64,000 bases of DNA. Origin: Acholeplasma hippikon. GTDB taxonomy: Bacteria; Bacillota_I; Bacilli_A; Acholeplasmatales; Acholeplasmataceae. The notes under the pieces were generated by a model that worked only from the letters and a program-made list of their open reading frames with translations, was not told the origin of the DNA and ran no database searches. The stretch lies in contig NZ_LR215050.1 in NCBI RefSeq assembly GCF_900660755.1, forward strand, positions 868,001 to 932,000, given 5' to 3'. Position numbers and translations under genes: made by a program. Below, in pieces: positions 9,801 through 18,068 of this stretch (the stretch's first letter is position 1; each line of letters starts with the position of its first letter).

Positions 9801-11407
9801 TTTTTCGAATTATAGAAATATCTTAATAGATTTAAGGTATCAATAATTGGGAATTTCTCATGGTTAATACCTAAATCTTTGGCTTTTTCAAAAATAAATC
9901 CTGTATCAAATGATGCATTATGGGCAACTAATACAGAGCCTTTGATAAACTCAAAAAACTTTGGTAAGACAGTTTCAATCTTTTCTTTTCCCTCTAACAT
10001 TGCAGGGGTAATATTTGTTAAGTTAATTGTTAATTCACTTAACTCCATTTCAGGGTCAATTAAATATTCAAACTTATCACCAATCATACCATTAGTAATT
10101 TTATAACCAGCAATTTCAATAATTTTATCTCTTGTAGCTGATAAGCCTGTTGTTTCAATATCGAATACAACATAAGTGGCTTCTTTTAAATTAAAGTCGT
10201 AATCATAATCGTAAGCAACTTTAAAATCATTATCATCTACGAATTCTAATTCAACTCCGTATATAGGTTTAATATTTTTACCTTTAACTGCTTTTGCTAA
10301 ATCTGGATATGCATATAAACCATTACGATCGGTAATAGCAAATGCTTCATGTCCCCATTTTTCTAAAGTCGCAACATAATCTTGAATAGATGTTACTGCA
10401 TCCATTGGCGATGCTTTGGTGTGAATATGGAATTCAACACGCTTTTCTTTCGCTTTATCTATTCTTTCTTTTTTCTCAGGACGTTCTATTTGATAGAATG
10501 CTCTAGCCATAATAACAACTTCTTTTTGGAAGGTATCATATTGGGCTTCACCCGATACTTGAATAATGTCACCAACTTTAATTGATTTAACTAACTCAAT
10601 ATCTTTTGGTTGCTTAACAAATCGTTTAATCGTGATTGCATCATTATCATCAAAAATTGATATTGTTGCAAGATTTGTTGTTTTAAATTCTTTATATTCA
10701 ATTTTGAAGACTTCACCTTCAATTAAGAAGTTAGCATCTCCTTTTTCGTTCTTATACTTATCAAGTTCATACTGTGAAATTGGAATGTTTTTAATTTCAA
10801 CCGCTTCAGGTGAACTCTTGTGGGTAAACGTTGTTTTCTTATCTAAAATAATGGTATCAGCTGGTTTTGCCATTTTCTCCATATTTTCAATAGTTTCTTC
10901 AATATTTCTTTGAACGATTTCTTCAATTGAAGGTAGTTTTTCATTAATCTTAAATTCAAAATCTACTTTGAAACCATGTTTTAAGAAAAACTCTTTTAAT
11001 TTAGGGAAATACTTTTTAAAACTTATGCTATCTTTTTCAGCGTTTAGCATATATTTATTTTCCATAAATTCAATGCTATAGTTCTTAAAGATTTGTAGTG
11101 GTTGGAATGCTTCGCCTGCTCTATGAACAATCATTTCATAGTAACCTTGATAAACATCTTTTAAGTTATAATTCGTAAATCTAATTTTATAATCAATAGA
11201 TTCAACTAAGTTAGGCTTAGCAAAAAAAGTTTGAAGTTGATTAATAAACAAACTCATTTGTGGAGCTGTCATAATATCTTCAAACGTAACATCAAATGTT
11301 AGGCTTCTTTTGCTTAAACTAACAACTACTTCATTTAGTTTTGCTGTTGAAAGCGGATAGGTATTCAGTTGTGCTTGGTTTAAAAAAACCTCAAATTTGT
11401 TTGACAT
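6896..11407 (-). CDS. polC: DNA polymerase III alpha subunit, PolC type
   Basis: Main replicative polymerase of low-GC Gram-positives, 1503 residues (Bacillus PolC is about 1440). In order: N-terminal domain, OB domain, PHP domain (EFHIHTKASPMD, about 328) interrupted by a DEDD 3'-5' exonuclease (FDIETTGL; AHNASFDTGF; HRAISDAYAT), and the PHP remainder. A zinc motif follows, with Cys pairs at RCPNGDF and CPVCGAP. The catalytic palm contains PDIDLNFSGDYQ, and the fingers and C-terminal helices complete the protein. It follows the DUF1189 gene by three bases and probably shares its transcript. No convincing terminator hairpin follows. Confidence 0.97.
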   Translation of the reverse strand: MSNKFEVFLNQAQLNTYPLSTAKLNEVVVSLSKRSLTFDVTFEDIMTAPQMSLFINQLQTFFAKPNLVESIDYKIRFTNYNLKDVYQGYYEMIVHRAGEAFQPLQIFKNYSIEFMENKYMLNAEKDSISFKKYFPKLKEFFLKHGFKVDFEFKINEKLPSIEEIVQRNIEETIENMEKMAKPADTIILDKKTTFTHKSSPEAVEIKNIPISQYELDKYKNEKGDANFLIEGEVFKIEYKEFKTTNLATISIFDDNDAITIKRFVKQPKDIELVKSIKVGDIIQVSGEAQYDTFQKEVVIMARAFYQIERPEKKERIDKAKEKRVEFHIHTKASPMDAVTSIQDYVATLEKWGHEAFAITDRNGLYAYPDLAKAVKGKNIKPIYGVELEFVDDNDFKVAYDYDYDFNLKEATYVVFDIETTGLSATRDKIIEIAGYKITNGMIGDKFEYLIDPEMELSELTINLTNITPAMLEGKEKIETVLPKFFEFIKGSVLVAHNASFDTGFIFEKAKDLGINHEKFPIIDTLNLLRYFYNSKNKETNHARFYKTDSGNITDLKRFNLKAMTKFFKVNLDAHHRAISDAYATAEVFIQMLQNFYKDEITTYFEIIASIKPEEAWRHPIPSYAILLAQNQAGYKNLFKIVSDALTTHFDGGPRLLKSVVNELKDGVLIGSGSDFGEVFEAALNKNEDELRKAISYYDFIAVHPPKAYKHLEKGIGTNSKEVIQAVIKKIVDTCKEMDKLVIATSNAHYLNPEDKRYREIYIHTKSVGGGMHPLSQYEESPDQHLLTTDEMVSAFGFLDPVTAYDIVVTNTRKLADQIEKVQAFPKELYSITDDAFKDILGVPSIAERLKEMVYQKAHELYGKELHPVVSSRMEKELKSIIDNQFAPIYFISHLLVKKSLDDGYLVGSRGSVGSSFIATLMEITEVNPLRPHYRCPNGDFSIFKMTDEEIYEAGVNPEHAEYIEALKHVKSGYDLPNKVCPVCGAPLKKDGHDIPFETFLGFDGDKVPDIDLNFSGDYQAKAHAYVRELIGEDFSFRAGTIQTVAEKNAFGYVKGYLEDRVANARSAYITKLASGIEGVKRSTGQHPGGIVVVPKHKSIYDVTPVQYPADDTTSTWKTTHFDYHSFEENLLKLDILGHDDPTMIKFLMDYVNQHPDEFEFTRAQDIPVDDPNVYKLFQGTDILGFKNDELYGEVASYAIPEFGTPFTRQMLIDTKPDTFAGLVKISGLSHGTDVWLKNSQDLVLGKTQYGKISFDDVIGCRDDIMVELSDRGLNPFKAFEIMEFVRKGKPSSNKAKWAEYEAEMRSNNIPEWYIWSASQIKYMFPKAHATAYVIMAMRIAWFKVYKPLLFYSGFFSKRAVQFDHDTMAAGFNAIRNKLNTLLNSQDLKSKEEELIVTLFVAYEMTKRGFKFLPVDIEKSEATEFKMEKDGLRLPFVSIDGLGEQVAYGIVEARNNKAFTSKEDVQKRTKINKTVFEKLEQINALGNLKESNGEISSGLFAELY

Positions 11408-11410
11408 AAT

Positions 11411-12172
11411 CTACCTCATGATGATTGTTGAAAAGGCTCTTCTAATATATGCAACCAGTGCAATCATTCCAATAAATACTAAGATTTCTAAATTGAAAAG
11501 ATTTGCAAACAAGACAAAGACTGCATAAATTGTTGCGCAATAGACAGATATTTTAAATTTAACTTTGAATGGAAATCTTAATGGTCCAAAGTAAGCAGCA
11601 ATCGCAACCATAACTAATAGATCAAATAATGTTGAAATTAATGCAAATACTAAATAGATTATTTTGACTGGAATATTATTATCAATCACCATTTTATTTA
11701 ATGCATTGCTTAATTTTTGTCTATTGGTTATTGAATAGTCATTAAAGTCAAAGTTATTTAACCCTAATTCCTCGTAACTCTTAAAGGCAATCTGAAAACC
11801 TAATGTTTTTAACTCAATTCCCGTTTCTTTAAATTTTAAAGTAACCATGCTTTGATAAAGTGTTTCACCTTGATAAAAATCAACATCGTAAAAACCAATA
11901 ACTAATTGTTTTGAATCTTTTAAATTCACATCATAAACTAATTTTCCATCAATTACTTTTGAATCTGAAACAAAATAAGTTCGATAGTTTTCTTCAATCG
12001 TATTCAATTCACCAGTGCTTAAACCACTGTAAGTTGATTCAATGGCGATAAGTGGTAAAAACAAGATGGCAGCCAATAAAAAAAAGTAACTCCATGTTTT
12101 ACCCCATGAATCTGCTAAGTATAATCCTAGTTCTCTAGGTTTTAGTAATCCTCTTTTAAATTTTTGATACAT
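11411..12172 (-). CDS. DUF1189 family membrane protein
   Basis: A 253-residue protein with a cytoplasmic N-terminus (MYQKFKRGLLKPRELGLY), a membrane helix at about 27-46, a long extracytoplasmic part, and three or more helices at the C-terminus. The N-terminal pattern and topology resemble DUF1189 (MalA-like) proteins of Firmicutes, whose biochemical role is not established. The ATG has GAGGAAG upstream and an extended -10 promoter at 12196-12204. It sits immediately before polC, but nothing in it suggests a replication role. Confidence 0.6.
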   Translation of the reverse strand: MYQKFKRGLLKPRELGLYLADSWGKTWSYFFLLAAILFLPLIAIESTYSGLSTGELNTIEENYRTYFVSDSKVIDGKLVYDVNLKDSKQLVIGFYDVDFYQGETLYQSMVTLKFKETGIELKTLGFQIAFKSYEELGLNNFDFNDYSITNRQKLSNALNKMVIDNNIPVKIIYLVFALISTLFDLLVMVAIAAYFGPLRFPFKVKFKISVYCATIYAVFVLFANLFNLEILVFIGMIALVAYIRRAFSTIIMR

Positions 12173-12195
12173 AAATTACACTTCCTCGTATGGTT

Positions 12196-12204
12196 ATTAT
12201 AACA
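12196..12204 (-). promoter_or_regulatory. Extended -10 promoter for DUF1189-polC
   Basis: The minus strand reads TGTTATAAT, an extended -10 element (TGn before a perfect TATAAT). No good -35 box is visible 17 bases upstream. It lies 24 bases before the start codon. Confidence 0.55.
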
Positions 12205-12252
12205 TTTTAACTTGTGAATCGTAAGCCTAATTGCCAATTATAAATATATTTT

Positions 12253-12272
12253 ATAATGTTTGAAAACATTAT
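12253..12272. repeat. Perfect inverted repeat, possible operator
   Basis: ATAATGTTT (12253-12261) and its exact reverse complement AAACATTAT (12264-12272) are separated by GA. There is no T-tract directly after it on either strand, so it looks more like a protein-binding palindrome than a terminator. It lies about 50 bases upstream of the DUF1189 promoter and 190 upstream of the ytqA promoter. The function is unknown. Confidence 0.5.
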
Positions 12273-12461
12273 GTTTTTCCATCAATTTCTTTAGATTACA
12301 TTATATATTATTTTACTTATGCTAATGAAATATTCATTTCATTATATATTTATAAGTTTTTACATATTTTAAAGCCTTTTTATCCAAAAATATACGAAAT
12401 ATCTATTAAAATATGCATATAGATTGATATAAAATTAGAAAACGAAATATTTAGTAATCTA

Positions 12462-12470
12462 TGGTAAAAT
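12462..12470 (+). promoter_or_regulatory. Extended -10 promoter for ytqA-mnmM
   Basis: TGGTAAAAT fits a TGn plus -10 element, 17 bases before the start codon; GGTG just before the ATG could serve as ribosome binding site. No strong -35 is seen. Confidence 0.45.
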
Positions 12471-12486
12471 ATTACGTGGTGAAAAT

Positions 12487-13431
12487 ATGGACTTAATTAC
12501 AGCTGAAAAACATTATAATACATTAAATAATTACTATCGAAAAAAATATAATAAGAAAGTTTTTAAAATTGCGTTAAATGCAGGTTTTACTTGCCCAAAC
12601 ATTGATGGAACGGTTGCATCTGGTGGATGTACTTTTTGTTCTTGGATGGGTTCAGGGGATTTTGCAGGAGATAAACACGACCCTTTAAAAGTTCAATTTG
12701 AAAAAATTAAGGAAGTTATGCACCATAAATGGAGCGATGGCGCTTATATTGCTTATTTCCAAGCTAATACCAACACACATGCTCCACTACCAAAATTAAA
12801 AGAAATTTACGAAGAGGCCATTAATTTAGATCCAAATATCGTATTAGTATCGATAGCGACACGTCCCGATAGTTTACCTCAAGATGTTGTGGATTATTTA
12901 GGTGAACTTAACACAAGAAAACCAATTCAAGTTGAATTAGGTTTACAAACTATACATCAATCAACATCTGATTTGATTAACCGCGCACACGACTTACCAA
13001 CATTCGATGATGCTGTACGTCGTTTAAGAGAGAAAAATATTGATGTTGTTGTACATATTATTAATGGTTTACCAACTGAAACTAAAGAAATGATGATTGA
13101 AACAGTGAAACATATCAATACTTTAGACGTTCAAGGTATTAAAATTCACATGCTTCATTTAATGGAAAAAACAAAAATAGGTTATGAATACTTAAAGAAT
13201 CCATGGCATCTATTAACATTAGATGAATATGTTGATATTACTGTTAATCAATTAAGATGGTTAAGAAAAGATATTATTGTTCACAGAGTCACAGGTGATG
13301 CACCTGAAGAAATGTTAATTGCTCCAACATGGACTAAAAAGAAATTTGTGGTTTCTAATGAAATCGATAAGTTAATGAGAACGCTAAATGCTTATCAAGG
13401 AGATTTCTATGAAAAGGAAAACAGTAACTGA
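12487..13431 (+). CDS. ytqA: TIGR01212-type radical SAM protein (YtqA)
   Basis: A 314-residue radical SAM enzyme. The N-terminal cluster-binding motif is CPNIDGTVASGGCTFC, with the long gap after the first Cys that marks this family. Further motifs include YFQANTNTHAPL and VELGLQT. The substrate is not established; relatives are annotated as of unknown function, and the partnership with mnmM hints at tRNA modification (inference). Its 3' end overlaps the start of mnmM by 23 bases, the same gene pair as Bacillus ytqA-ytqB. Confidence 0.9.
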   Translation: MDLITAEKHYNTLNNYYRKKYNKKVFKIALNAGFTCPNIDGTVASGGCTFCSWMGSGDFAGDKHDPLKVQFEKIKEVMHHKWSDGAYIAYFQANTNTHAPLPKLKEIYEEAINLDPNIVLVSIATRPDSLPQDVVDYLGELNTRKPIQVELGLQTIHQSTSDLINRAHDLPTFDDAVRRLREKNIDVVVHIINGLPTETKEMMIETVKHINTLDVQGIKIHMLHLMEKTKIGYEYLKNPWHLLTLDEYVDITVNQLRWLRKDIIVHRVTGDAPEEMLIAPTWTKKKFVVSNEIDKLMRTLNAYQGDFYEKENSN

Positions 13432-13939
13432 TTTAGCACATAATCTATTATTATCTAATATAAATAAAGAATCAGTCATTGTTGATGCTACTGCTGGCAA
13501 TGGACATGACACATTATTTTTGGCTCAACACGTCAAACATGTACATGCTTTTGATATTCAACTTCAAGCAATCAACAATTCAAAAGAATTAACTAAAGAT
13601 TATTCGAATATTACATTCCATCATACTTCTTTTGAAAACATCACAAAAATTACACCTTATTATGATGGTGTCATCTTCAACCTAGGTTATTTACCTGGCA
13701 GTGATAAACAGATTAAAACAAATTATCATACAACCATTCAAACATTAGATAAATTGCATGAAAAGAAAATGGGATTTATCGAAATTGTTGCTTATCCTGG
13801 TCATATTGAAGGTTTTATTGAAAGTGTTGCAATCCAAAGTTGGTTAGATAAAAATAAAATTAAATACCGTGTGATCAAGTTACCATTTGATACAAAAAAT
13901 GAACCACCGTTCATCTTTTACTGGAATTATAAAGACTGA
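13409..13939 (+). CDS. mnmM: tRNA mnm5s2U-type methyltransferase MnmM (YtqB)
   Basis: A Rossmann-fold SAM methyltransferase of 176 residues. YtqB of Bacillus was shown to be MnmM, which adds the methyl group in mnm5s2U34 synthesis. Motif I is VDATAGNGHDTLFL, followed by AFDIQ and the family's NLGYLPGSDK segment. The frame is open upstream, but the ATG at 13409 has AAGGAG eight bases before it and gives MKRKTVTDLAHNLL, the expected N-terminus. It overlaps ytqA and ends at a strong terminator. Confidence 0.9.
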   Translation: MKRKTVTDLAHNLLLSNINKESVIVDATAGNGHDTLFLAQHVKHVHAFDIQLQAINNSKELTKDYSNITFHHTSFENITKITPYYDGVIFNLGYLPGSDKQIKTNYHTTIQTLDKLHEKKMGFIEIVAYPGHIEGFIESVAIQSWLDKNKIKYRVIKLPFDTKNEPPFIFYWNYKD

Positions 13940-13962
13940 AAAGAAAATTTTTCAGTTTTTTT
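13935..13962 (+). terminator. Intrinsic terminator after ytqA-mnmM
   Basis: ACTGAAAA (13935-13942) pairs with TTTTCAGT (13949-13956) and is followed by a run of T's. The stem overlaps the mnmM stop codon. Confidence 0.85.
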
Positions 13963-13973
13963 ATGCATTAGTA

Positions 13974-14002
13974 TTGTGTATTACACAGTACCATGATATA
14001 TT
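13974..14002 (+). promoter_or_regulatory. Promoter of padR-HAAS operon
   Basis: TTGTGT (13974-13979), a 17-base spacer and TATATT (13997-14002). The -35 box is embedded in the first operator copy and the predicted start site lies in the second. Confidence 0.75.
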
Positions 14003-14023
14003 AGTAGTGTGCAATACACAGTA
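13975..14023 (+). promoter_or_regulatory. Twin operator copies flanking the padR promoter
   Basis: Two near-identical 16-base copies, TGTGTATTACACAGTA (13975-13990) and TGTGCAATACACAGTA (14008-14023), each contain an imperfect TGTG...CACA palindrome. Centre spacing is 33 bases, about three helical turns. Placement over -35 and +1 strongly suggests repression by the PadR protein encoded next (inference). Confidence 0.75.
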
Positions 14024-14040
14024 GTTAGGAGATTAAGTTT

Positions 14041-14361
14041 ATGAATACACAATTTAAAAAAGGTGTTATTGAACTTTGTATTCTAAAAGTTGTCAGCCGA
14101 AAAGATATGTATGGATTTGAAATCATTGATCAATTATCAGACTTACTTGATGTCAATGAAAATACAATCTATCCAATTTTGCGAAGATTAACCGAACAAG
14201 AATTATTTTCAATATACACAAAAGAAACATCACTTGGAGCACCAAGAAAATACTACACACTCACAAAAAAAGGAAAAGAAACATTAGATGAATATTTAAA
14301 TGAGTGGGAAGGATTCATCGAAAATGTTATGAAAATATTAAAGGAGAAAGAAAATGAGTAA
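14041..14361 (+). CDS. PadR family transcriptional regulator
   Basis: A 106-residue winged-helix repressor. The N-terminal part (KGVIELCILKVVSRKDMYGFEIIDQL) and the wing region (LTEQELFSIYTKETSLGAPRKYYTLTKKGKETL) are typical of the PadR/PF03551 family. The C-terminus is short, as in subfamily 2. AGGAG lies ten bases ahead of the ATG. The twin operators around its promoter suggest autoregulation. The next gene overlaps by eight bases; PadR plus HAAS/DUF1700 membrane protein is a recurrent Firmicute pair. Confidence 0.93.
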   Translation: MNTQFKKGVIELCILKVVSRKDMYGFEIIDQLSDLLDVNENTIYPILRRLTEQELFSIYTKETSLGAPRKYYTLTKKGKETLDEYLNEWEGFIENVMKILKEKENE

Positions 14362-15298
14362 ATTAGTTTATATTAATTCAATTAAACAATATTTTAAAGA
14401 AAAAAATGTAATTACCAAACAAATTAATTCAATTATTAGTGATTATGAATTACTTTATGATGAAGCATTAGAAAGTGGATACAGTCATGATGAAATCATA
14501 AAGAAATTAGGAACACCTGAAAGTATCTATCGCTCGCTGCTTGCAGACTTAACACACGAAGAAAATCCTAGAGACAAATTCGTTGCACTTTCTCCATTTA
14601 TATCCGTAATCATCTTCTTTGTGTTAGGATTTGGCTTTAGTTTATGGCATCCAGGTTGGTTAGTCTTCTTATCTGTTCCATTGTCAGCTATATTATTAAG
14701 TCGAGATAAAGAAAAATACTATGTATCTTCTATATTCTTCACAATTATTGCTTACTTTATTATCAGTTATATTTATCCTGCTTTTTATGCATACGGTACA
14801 GTTATTTTCGTTATTCCAGCATCCTTATTACTGATTAGTGATGATAAGAGCTGGAAGAGTTTCTCAACAGTTGGTGTCTTATTCTTATGTGCGCTAGCAC
14901 ACCAATTATATGGTCACTTAACAGGAAATTGGGATTATACTTGGTTAATTTATGCAGTTGTTATTATCTATGCAATTATTGTAGGGAAAATCAAATTTGG
15001 TTTTGAAAAAAATAAGAATGATATTTTCATGGGTGTATTCACGCTAGTTTTAATTACAGGATACCTGCTGTTTAGTTTACTAGTAGATGGCGTTTGGGGT
15101 TGGTCATGGCTAGTTTTATTGCTTATCCCTGTTGTTGCCATTTATAGAAGTGAAAAATTCAAACATCCTGTGGCTTACATGCCATTTATCTCTCTTTGGA
15201 TTTTCTTTGGTTTAGGTTTTGGGTTTGGATTATGGCAAATATCATGGATTGTTTTCTTATTAATTCCAATGGTTGCTATTCTTACAGAGAAAAAATAA
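14354..15298 (+). CDS. HAAS/DUF1700-domain multi-pass membrane protein
   Basis: A 314-residue protein. Residues 1-70 form the helical HAAS-type domain (ISDYELLYDEALESGYSHDEIIKKLGTPESI). The remainder is about eight hydrophobic helices separated by short charged loops. A GFGFxLWxxxWLVFL-like motif occurs near residue 95 and again near 295, so the membrane part probably arose by duplication. HAAS domains typically accompany PadR regulators and are thought to signal at the membrane; the actual role is unknown. Translationally coupled to padR and ends at a bidirectional terminator. Confidence 0.75.
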   Translation: MSKLVYINSIKQYFKEKNVITKQINSIISDYELLYDEALESGYSHDEIIKKLGTPESIYRSLLADLTHEENPRDKFVALSPFISVIIFFVLGFGFSLWHPGWLVFLSVPLSAILLSRDKEKYYVSSIFFTIIAYFIISYIYPAFYAYGTVIFVIPASLLLISDDKSWKSFSTVGVLFLCALAHQLYGHLTGNWDYTWLIYAVVIIYAIIVGKIKFGFEKNKNDIFMGVFTLVLITGYLLFSLLVDGVWGWSWLVLLLIPVVAIYRSEKFKHPVAYMPFISLWIFFGLGFGFGLWQISWIVFLLIPMVAILTEKK

Positions 15299-15313
15299 AT
15301 ACCCTAATTAAAA

Positions 15314-15347
15314 AACCAGAACTTTAATAGTTCTGGTTGTTTTTTTT
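15314..15347. terminator. Bidirectional terminator between the HAAS gene and adhE
   Basis: A 10-bp perfect stem (AACCAGAACT at 15314-15323 with 15329-15338) and 5-base loop. Eight T's follow on the plus strand, and a T-run follows on the minus strand, so it can end both convergent transcripts. Confidence 0.9.
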
Positions 15348-17928
15348 AGAATTTTCCGTAATATGCATTTTCTAAGATTTGCTTCATATCTTCTACCATT
15401 GGTAGACGAGGGTTTGCTGTTGAGCATTGATCTTCATATGCAGCATAAGCTAATTTTTCTGAATTTACTAAGAAATCTGCTTCATCAGTATTTTGCGCTT
15501 TAAAGCTCATATCAATACCTAATGAAATAGCTAAATCGTAACAAGCCTTTGCAAACATTTCAACACCTTCTTCAACTGTCTTTGGATTTAATCCAATTGC
15601 GCGTGCTAGTTCACAGTATTTTTCATCAGCTTGATAGAACTTATATTTTGGCCAAGTTGAAAGTTTAGCTGGTTTTGTTCCATTATATCTAATTACGTGT
15701 GGTAATAAAATCGCATTAATTCTGCCATGTGGAATGTGATAACGTCCGCCCACTTTATGTGCCATAGAATGCGAAATACCCAAGAAGGCATTACCAAATG
15801 CCATACCTGCCATGGTTGATGCATTATGCATCTTTTCTCTAGCTTCAAAATCATTTCCATTATCATATGCGCGTTTTAAATATTTAAATACCATCTTTAC
15901 AGTTTGAACTGCTAATGCATCAGTATAATCATTTGCTAAAATTGATACATAACTTTCAACAGCATGTGTTAAGACATCCATACCAGTATCTGCAGTTACT
16001 TTTTTTGGTTGTGTGAGTGTTAATGCTGGGTCAACAATCGCAACTGTTGGTGTTAATGAATAATCCGCTAAAGGATATTTTTTATGATTTTTTGTATCAG
16101 TAATTACTGCAAAAGGTGTCACTTCACTACCTGTTCCTGAAGTTGTTGGAATACACACTAATTTACTCTTCTTACCTAATTCAGGATATCTAAATGCTCG
16201 TTTTCTAATATCCATGAATTTTTGTTTAAGGTCATTAAAGTCTACTTCTGGATGTTCATAGAATAACCACATTGCCTTGGCTGCATCCATTGGTGACCCT
16301 CCACCAATCGCAATAATCGTATCTGGTTCAAATGAGCGCATGAGTTCATAACCTTTCATGACAGTATCAATTGATGGATCTGGTTCTACATCACAGAATA
16401 GTTGAACAGACACATGATTTCTTCTTAAATTTAATTGATCGGTTACTTTTTTAACATAACCTAAATCAACCATCATTCGGTCAGTGACAATGATTGCCTT
16501 AGATACATCATGCATTTGACGAAGATATTCAATTGCGTCCTTTTCAAAATAAATTTTAGACGGAATCTTAAACCATTGCATATTATTCTTTCTTTCTCCA
16601 ATACGTTTTATATTAAGTAAGTGAATTGCACTTACGTTATCTGAAACTGCGTTTCCTCCGTATGAGCCACAACCTAAGGTAAGGGATGGAATAAATCTAT
16701 TATAGACATTACCAATCCCTCCAAAGGTTGCAGGGGAGTTAAGAATGATGCGAATAGCCTTCATTTTTAAACCAAAGCGCTTCGCTATGTCATCGTTATA
16801 TGTATGGATCGCTGCTGAATGTCCAAGTCCATTATGTTCTACCATTTGACTTGATAGATTAATTCCTTCCACATCATCTTTAGCTTTTAAAAAGGCTAAC
16901 ACTGGTGAAAGTTTTTCTCTTGTTAATGGTTCTTTACCACCAACTTCTTTACATTCAACCGCTAAAATATTTGTTTCTTCTGGAACGTCAAATCCCGCTT
17001 GTTTAGCAATGAAAGATGCTTTTTTACCAACAATTGAAGGATTAAGTTTCACACCATCAGGGAATAATAAATTCTCTAATTTTTTCTTTTCTTCTTTATT
17101 TACAAAATAGACATGAAGTTTTTTAAATTCATTTTTAACTTCTTCATAGATAACTTCATCAACAATAACTGCTTGTTCAGAAGCACATACCATACCATTA
17201 TCAAATGCTTTTGACATGACAATGTCATTTACGGCTTGTTTAATATTTGCTGTTTTTTCAATATATGCTGGCACATTACCCGCACCAACACCTAATGCTG
17301 GTTTACCACATGAATAAGCGGCTTTCACCATAGCATTACCACCGGTTGCAAGAATCGTTGCAACATCAGCATGATTCATAAGTAAACTTGTGTTTTCCAT
17401 GCTTGGTGTTTCAATCCAAGAGATACAATGTTCAGGTGCTCCAGCTAAGATTGCTGCATCTCTTACGATACGCGCAGCCTCAGCACTACATTTTTGTGCA
17501 CTTGGATGGAACGCAAAGATAATTGGATTTCTTGTCTTTAAGGCAATCAATGACTTAAAGATAACTGTTGATGTTGGATTTGTTACAGGAGTAATTGCGC
17601 ATATAACCCCTACAGGATCAGCAATCTCAGTAATACCTGTGACCTTATCTTCATTGATAACCCCAACAGTTTTTAAGTGTCTCATATGATTAATGACATA
17701 CTCTACTGCAAATAGGTTTTTAGTTGCCTTATCTTCAAATACACCACGATTGGTTTCTTCAACTGCCAATTTAGCAAGTAAACCATGTGCATCGATTGCT
17801 GCAACTGAAACCTTTGCTACAATTCTATCAACATCCTCTTGCGTTAACTTATCATATTTTTCTAACGCTTGTTTGGCATGCATGACTAAAAAATCTACCT
17901 CGTTAGAGATAACTTGTTTATTTTCCAT
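15346..17928 (-). CDS. adhE: Bifunctional acetaldehyde-CoA/alcohol dehydrogenase
   Basis: AdhE turns acetyl-CoA into ethanol in two NADH-consuming steps, regenerating NAD during fermentation. The 860 residues comprise an N-terminal aldehyde dehydrogenase domain (1-440; catalytic Cys in DNGMVCASEQ) and a C-terminal iron-dependent alcohol dehydrogenase (from about 450; NAD site GGGSPMDAAKAMW; metal-binding His in GISHSMAHKVGGRYHIPHG). Length is normal (around 870), and the enzyme normally forms spirosomes. AAGGAG precedes the ATG. It appears monocistronic. No clear Rex operator is visible upstream. Confidence 0.97.
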   Translation of the reverse strand: MENKQVISNEVDFLVMHAKQALEKYDKLTQEDVDRIVAKVSVAAIDAHGLLAKLAVEETNRGVFEDKATKNLFAVEYVINHMRHLKTVGVINEDKVTGITEIADPVGVICAITPVTNPTSTVIFKSLIALKTRNPIIFAFHPSAQKCSAEAARIVRDAAILAGAPEHCISWIETPSMENTSLLMNHADVATILATGGNAMVKAAYSCGKPALGVGAGNVPAYIEKTANIKQAVNDIVMSKAFDNGMVCASEQAVIVDEVIYEEVKNEFKKLHVYFVNKEEKKKLENLLFPDGVKLNPSIVGKKASFIAKQAGFDVPEETNILAVECKEVGGKEPLTREKLSPVLAFLKAKDDVEGINLSSQMVEHNGLGHSAAIHTYNDDIAKRFGLKMKAIRIILNSPATFGGIGNVYNRFIPSLTLGCGSYGGNAVSDNVSAIHLLNIKRIGERKNNMQWFKIPSKIYFEKDAIEYLRQMHDVSKAIIVTDRMMVDLGYVKKVTDQLNLRRNHVSVQLFCDVEPDPSIDTVMKGYELMRSFEPDTIIAIGGGSPMDAAKAMWLFYEHPEVDFNDLKQKFMDIRKRAFRYPELGKKSKLVCIPTTSGTGSEVTPFAVITDTKNHKKYPLADYSLTPTVAIVDPALTLTQPKKVTADTGMDVLTHAVESYVSILANDYTDALAVQTVKMVFKYLKRAYDNGNDFEAREKMHNASTMAGMAFGNAFLGISHSMAHKVGGRYHIPHGRINAILLPHVIRYNGTKPAKLSTWPKYKFYQADEKYCELARAIGLNPKTVEEGVEMFAKACYDLAISLGIDMSFKAQNTDEADFLVNSEKLAYAAYEDQCSTANPRLPMVEDMKQILENAYYGKF

Positions 17929-18030
17929 AAAAATCTCCTTATTAAGTTTTCGTATCGGTTTTGTACCCTTAGTATAATAAATTCATTTTAAAAAGAAAAG
18001 TAAAGTTATAATGAATACGTTTTCACCATT

Positions 18031-18065
18031 TTTAAAAGAAAAAAGCGTCATTTTTAGACGCTTTT
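18031..18065 (-). terminator. Intrinsic terminator after leuS
   Basis: AAAAGCGTC (18041-18049) pairs with GACGCTTTT (18057-18065). On the minus strand the stem starts at the leuS stop and continues into TTTTCTTTT. Confidence 0.85.
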
Positions 18066-18068
18066 TTA

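Larger units (their letters stand above)
12173..12486. other. 314-base AT-rich divergent intergenic region
   Basis: The region separates the divergently transcribed DUF1189 and ytqA genes. It contains the extended -10 elements of both genes and a perfect 9-bp inverted repeat with a two-base spacer (12253-12272). The rest is AT-rich sequence with no ORF, tRNA or further hairpin that I can support. Confidence 0.7.

Noticed and set aside
17929-18000. Rex (redox) operator upstream of adhE
   Set aside because: No TTGTGAA...TTCACAA palindrome is visible; only a -10-like sequence and the ribosome site are seen.
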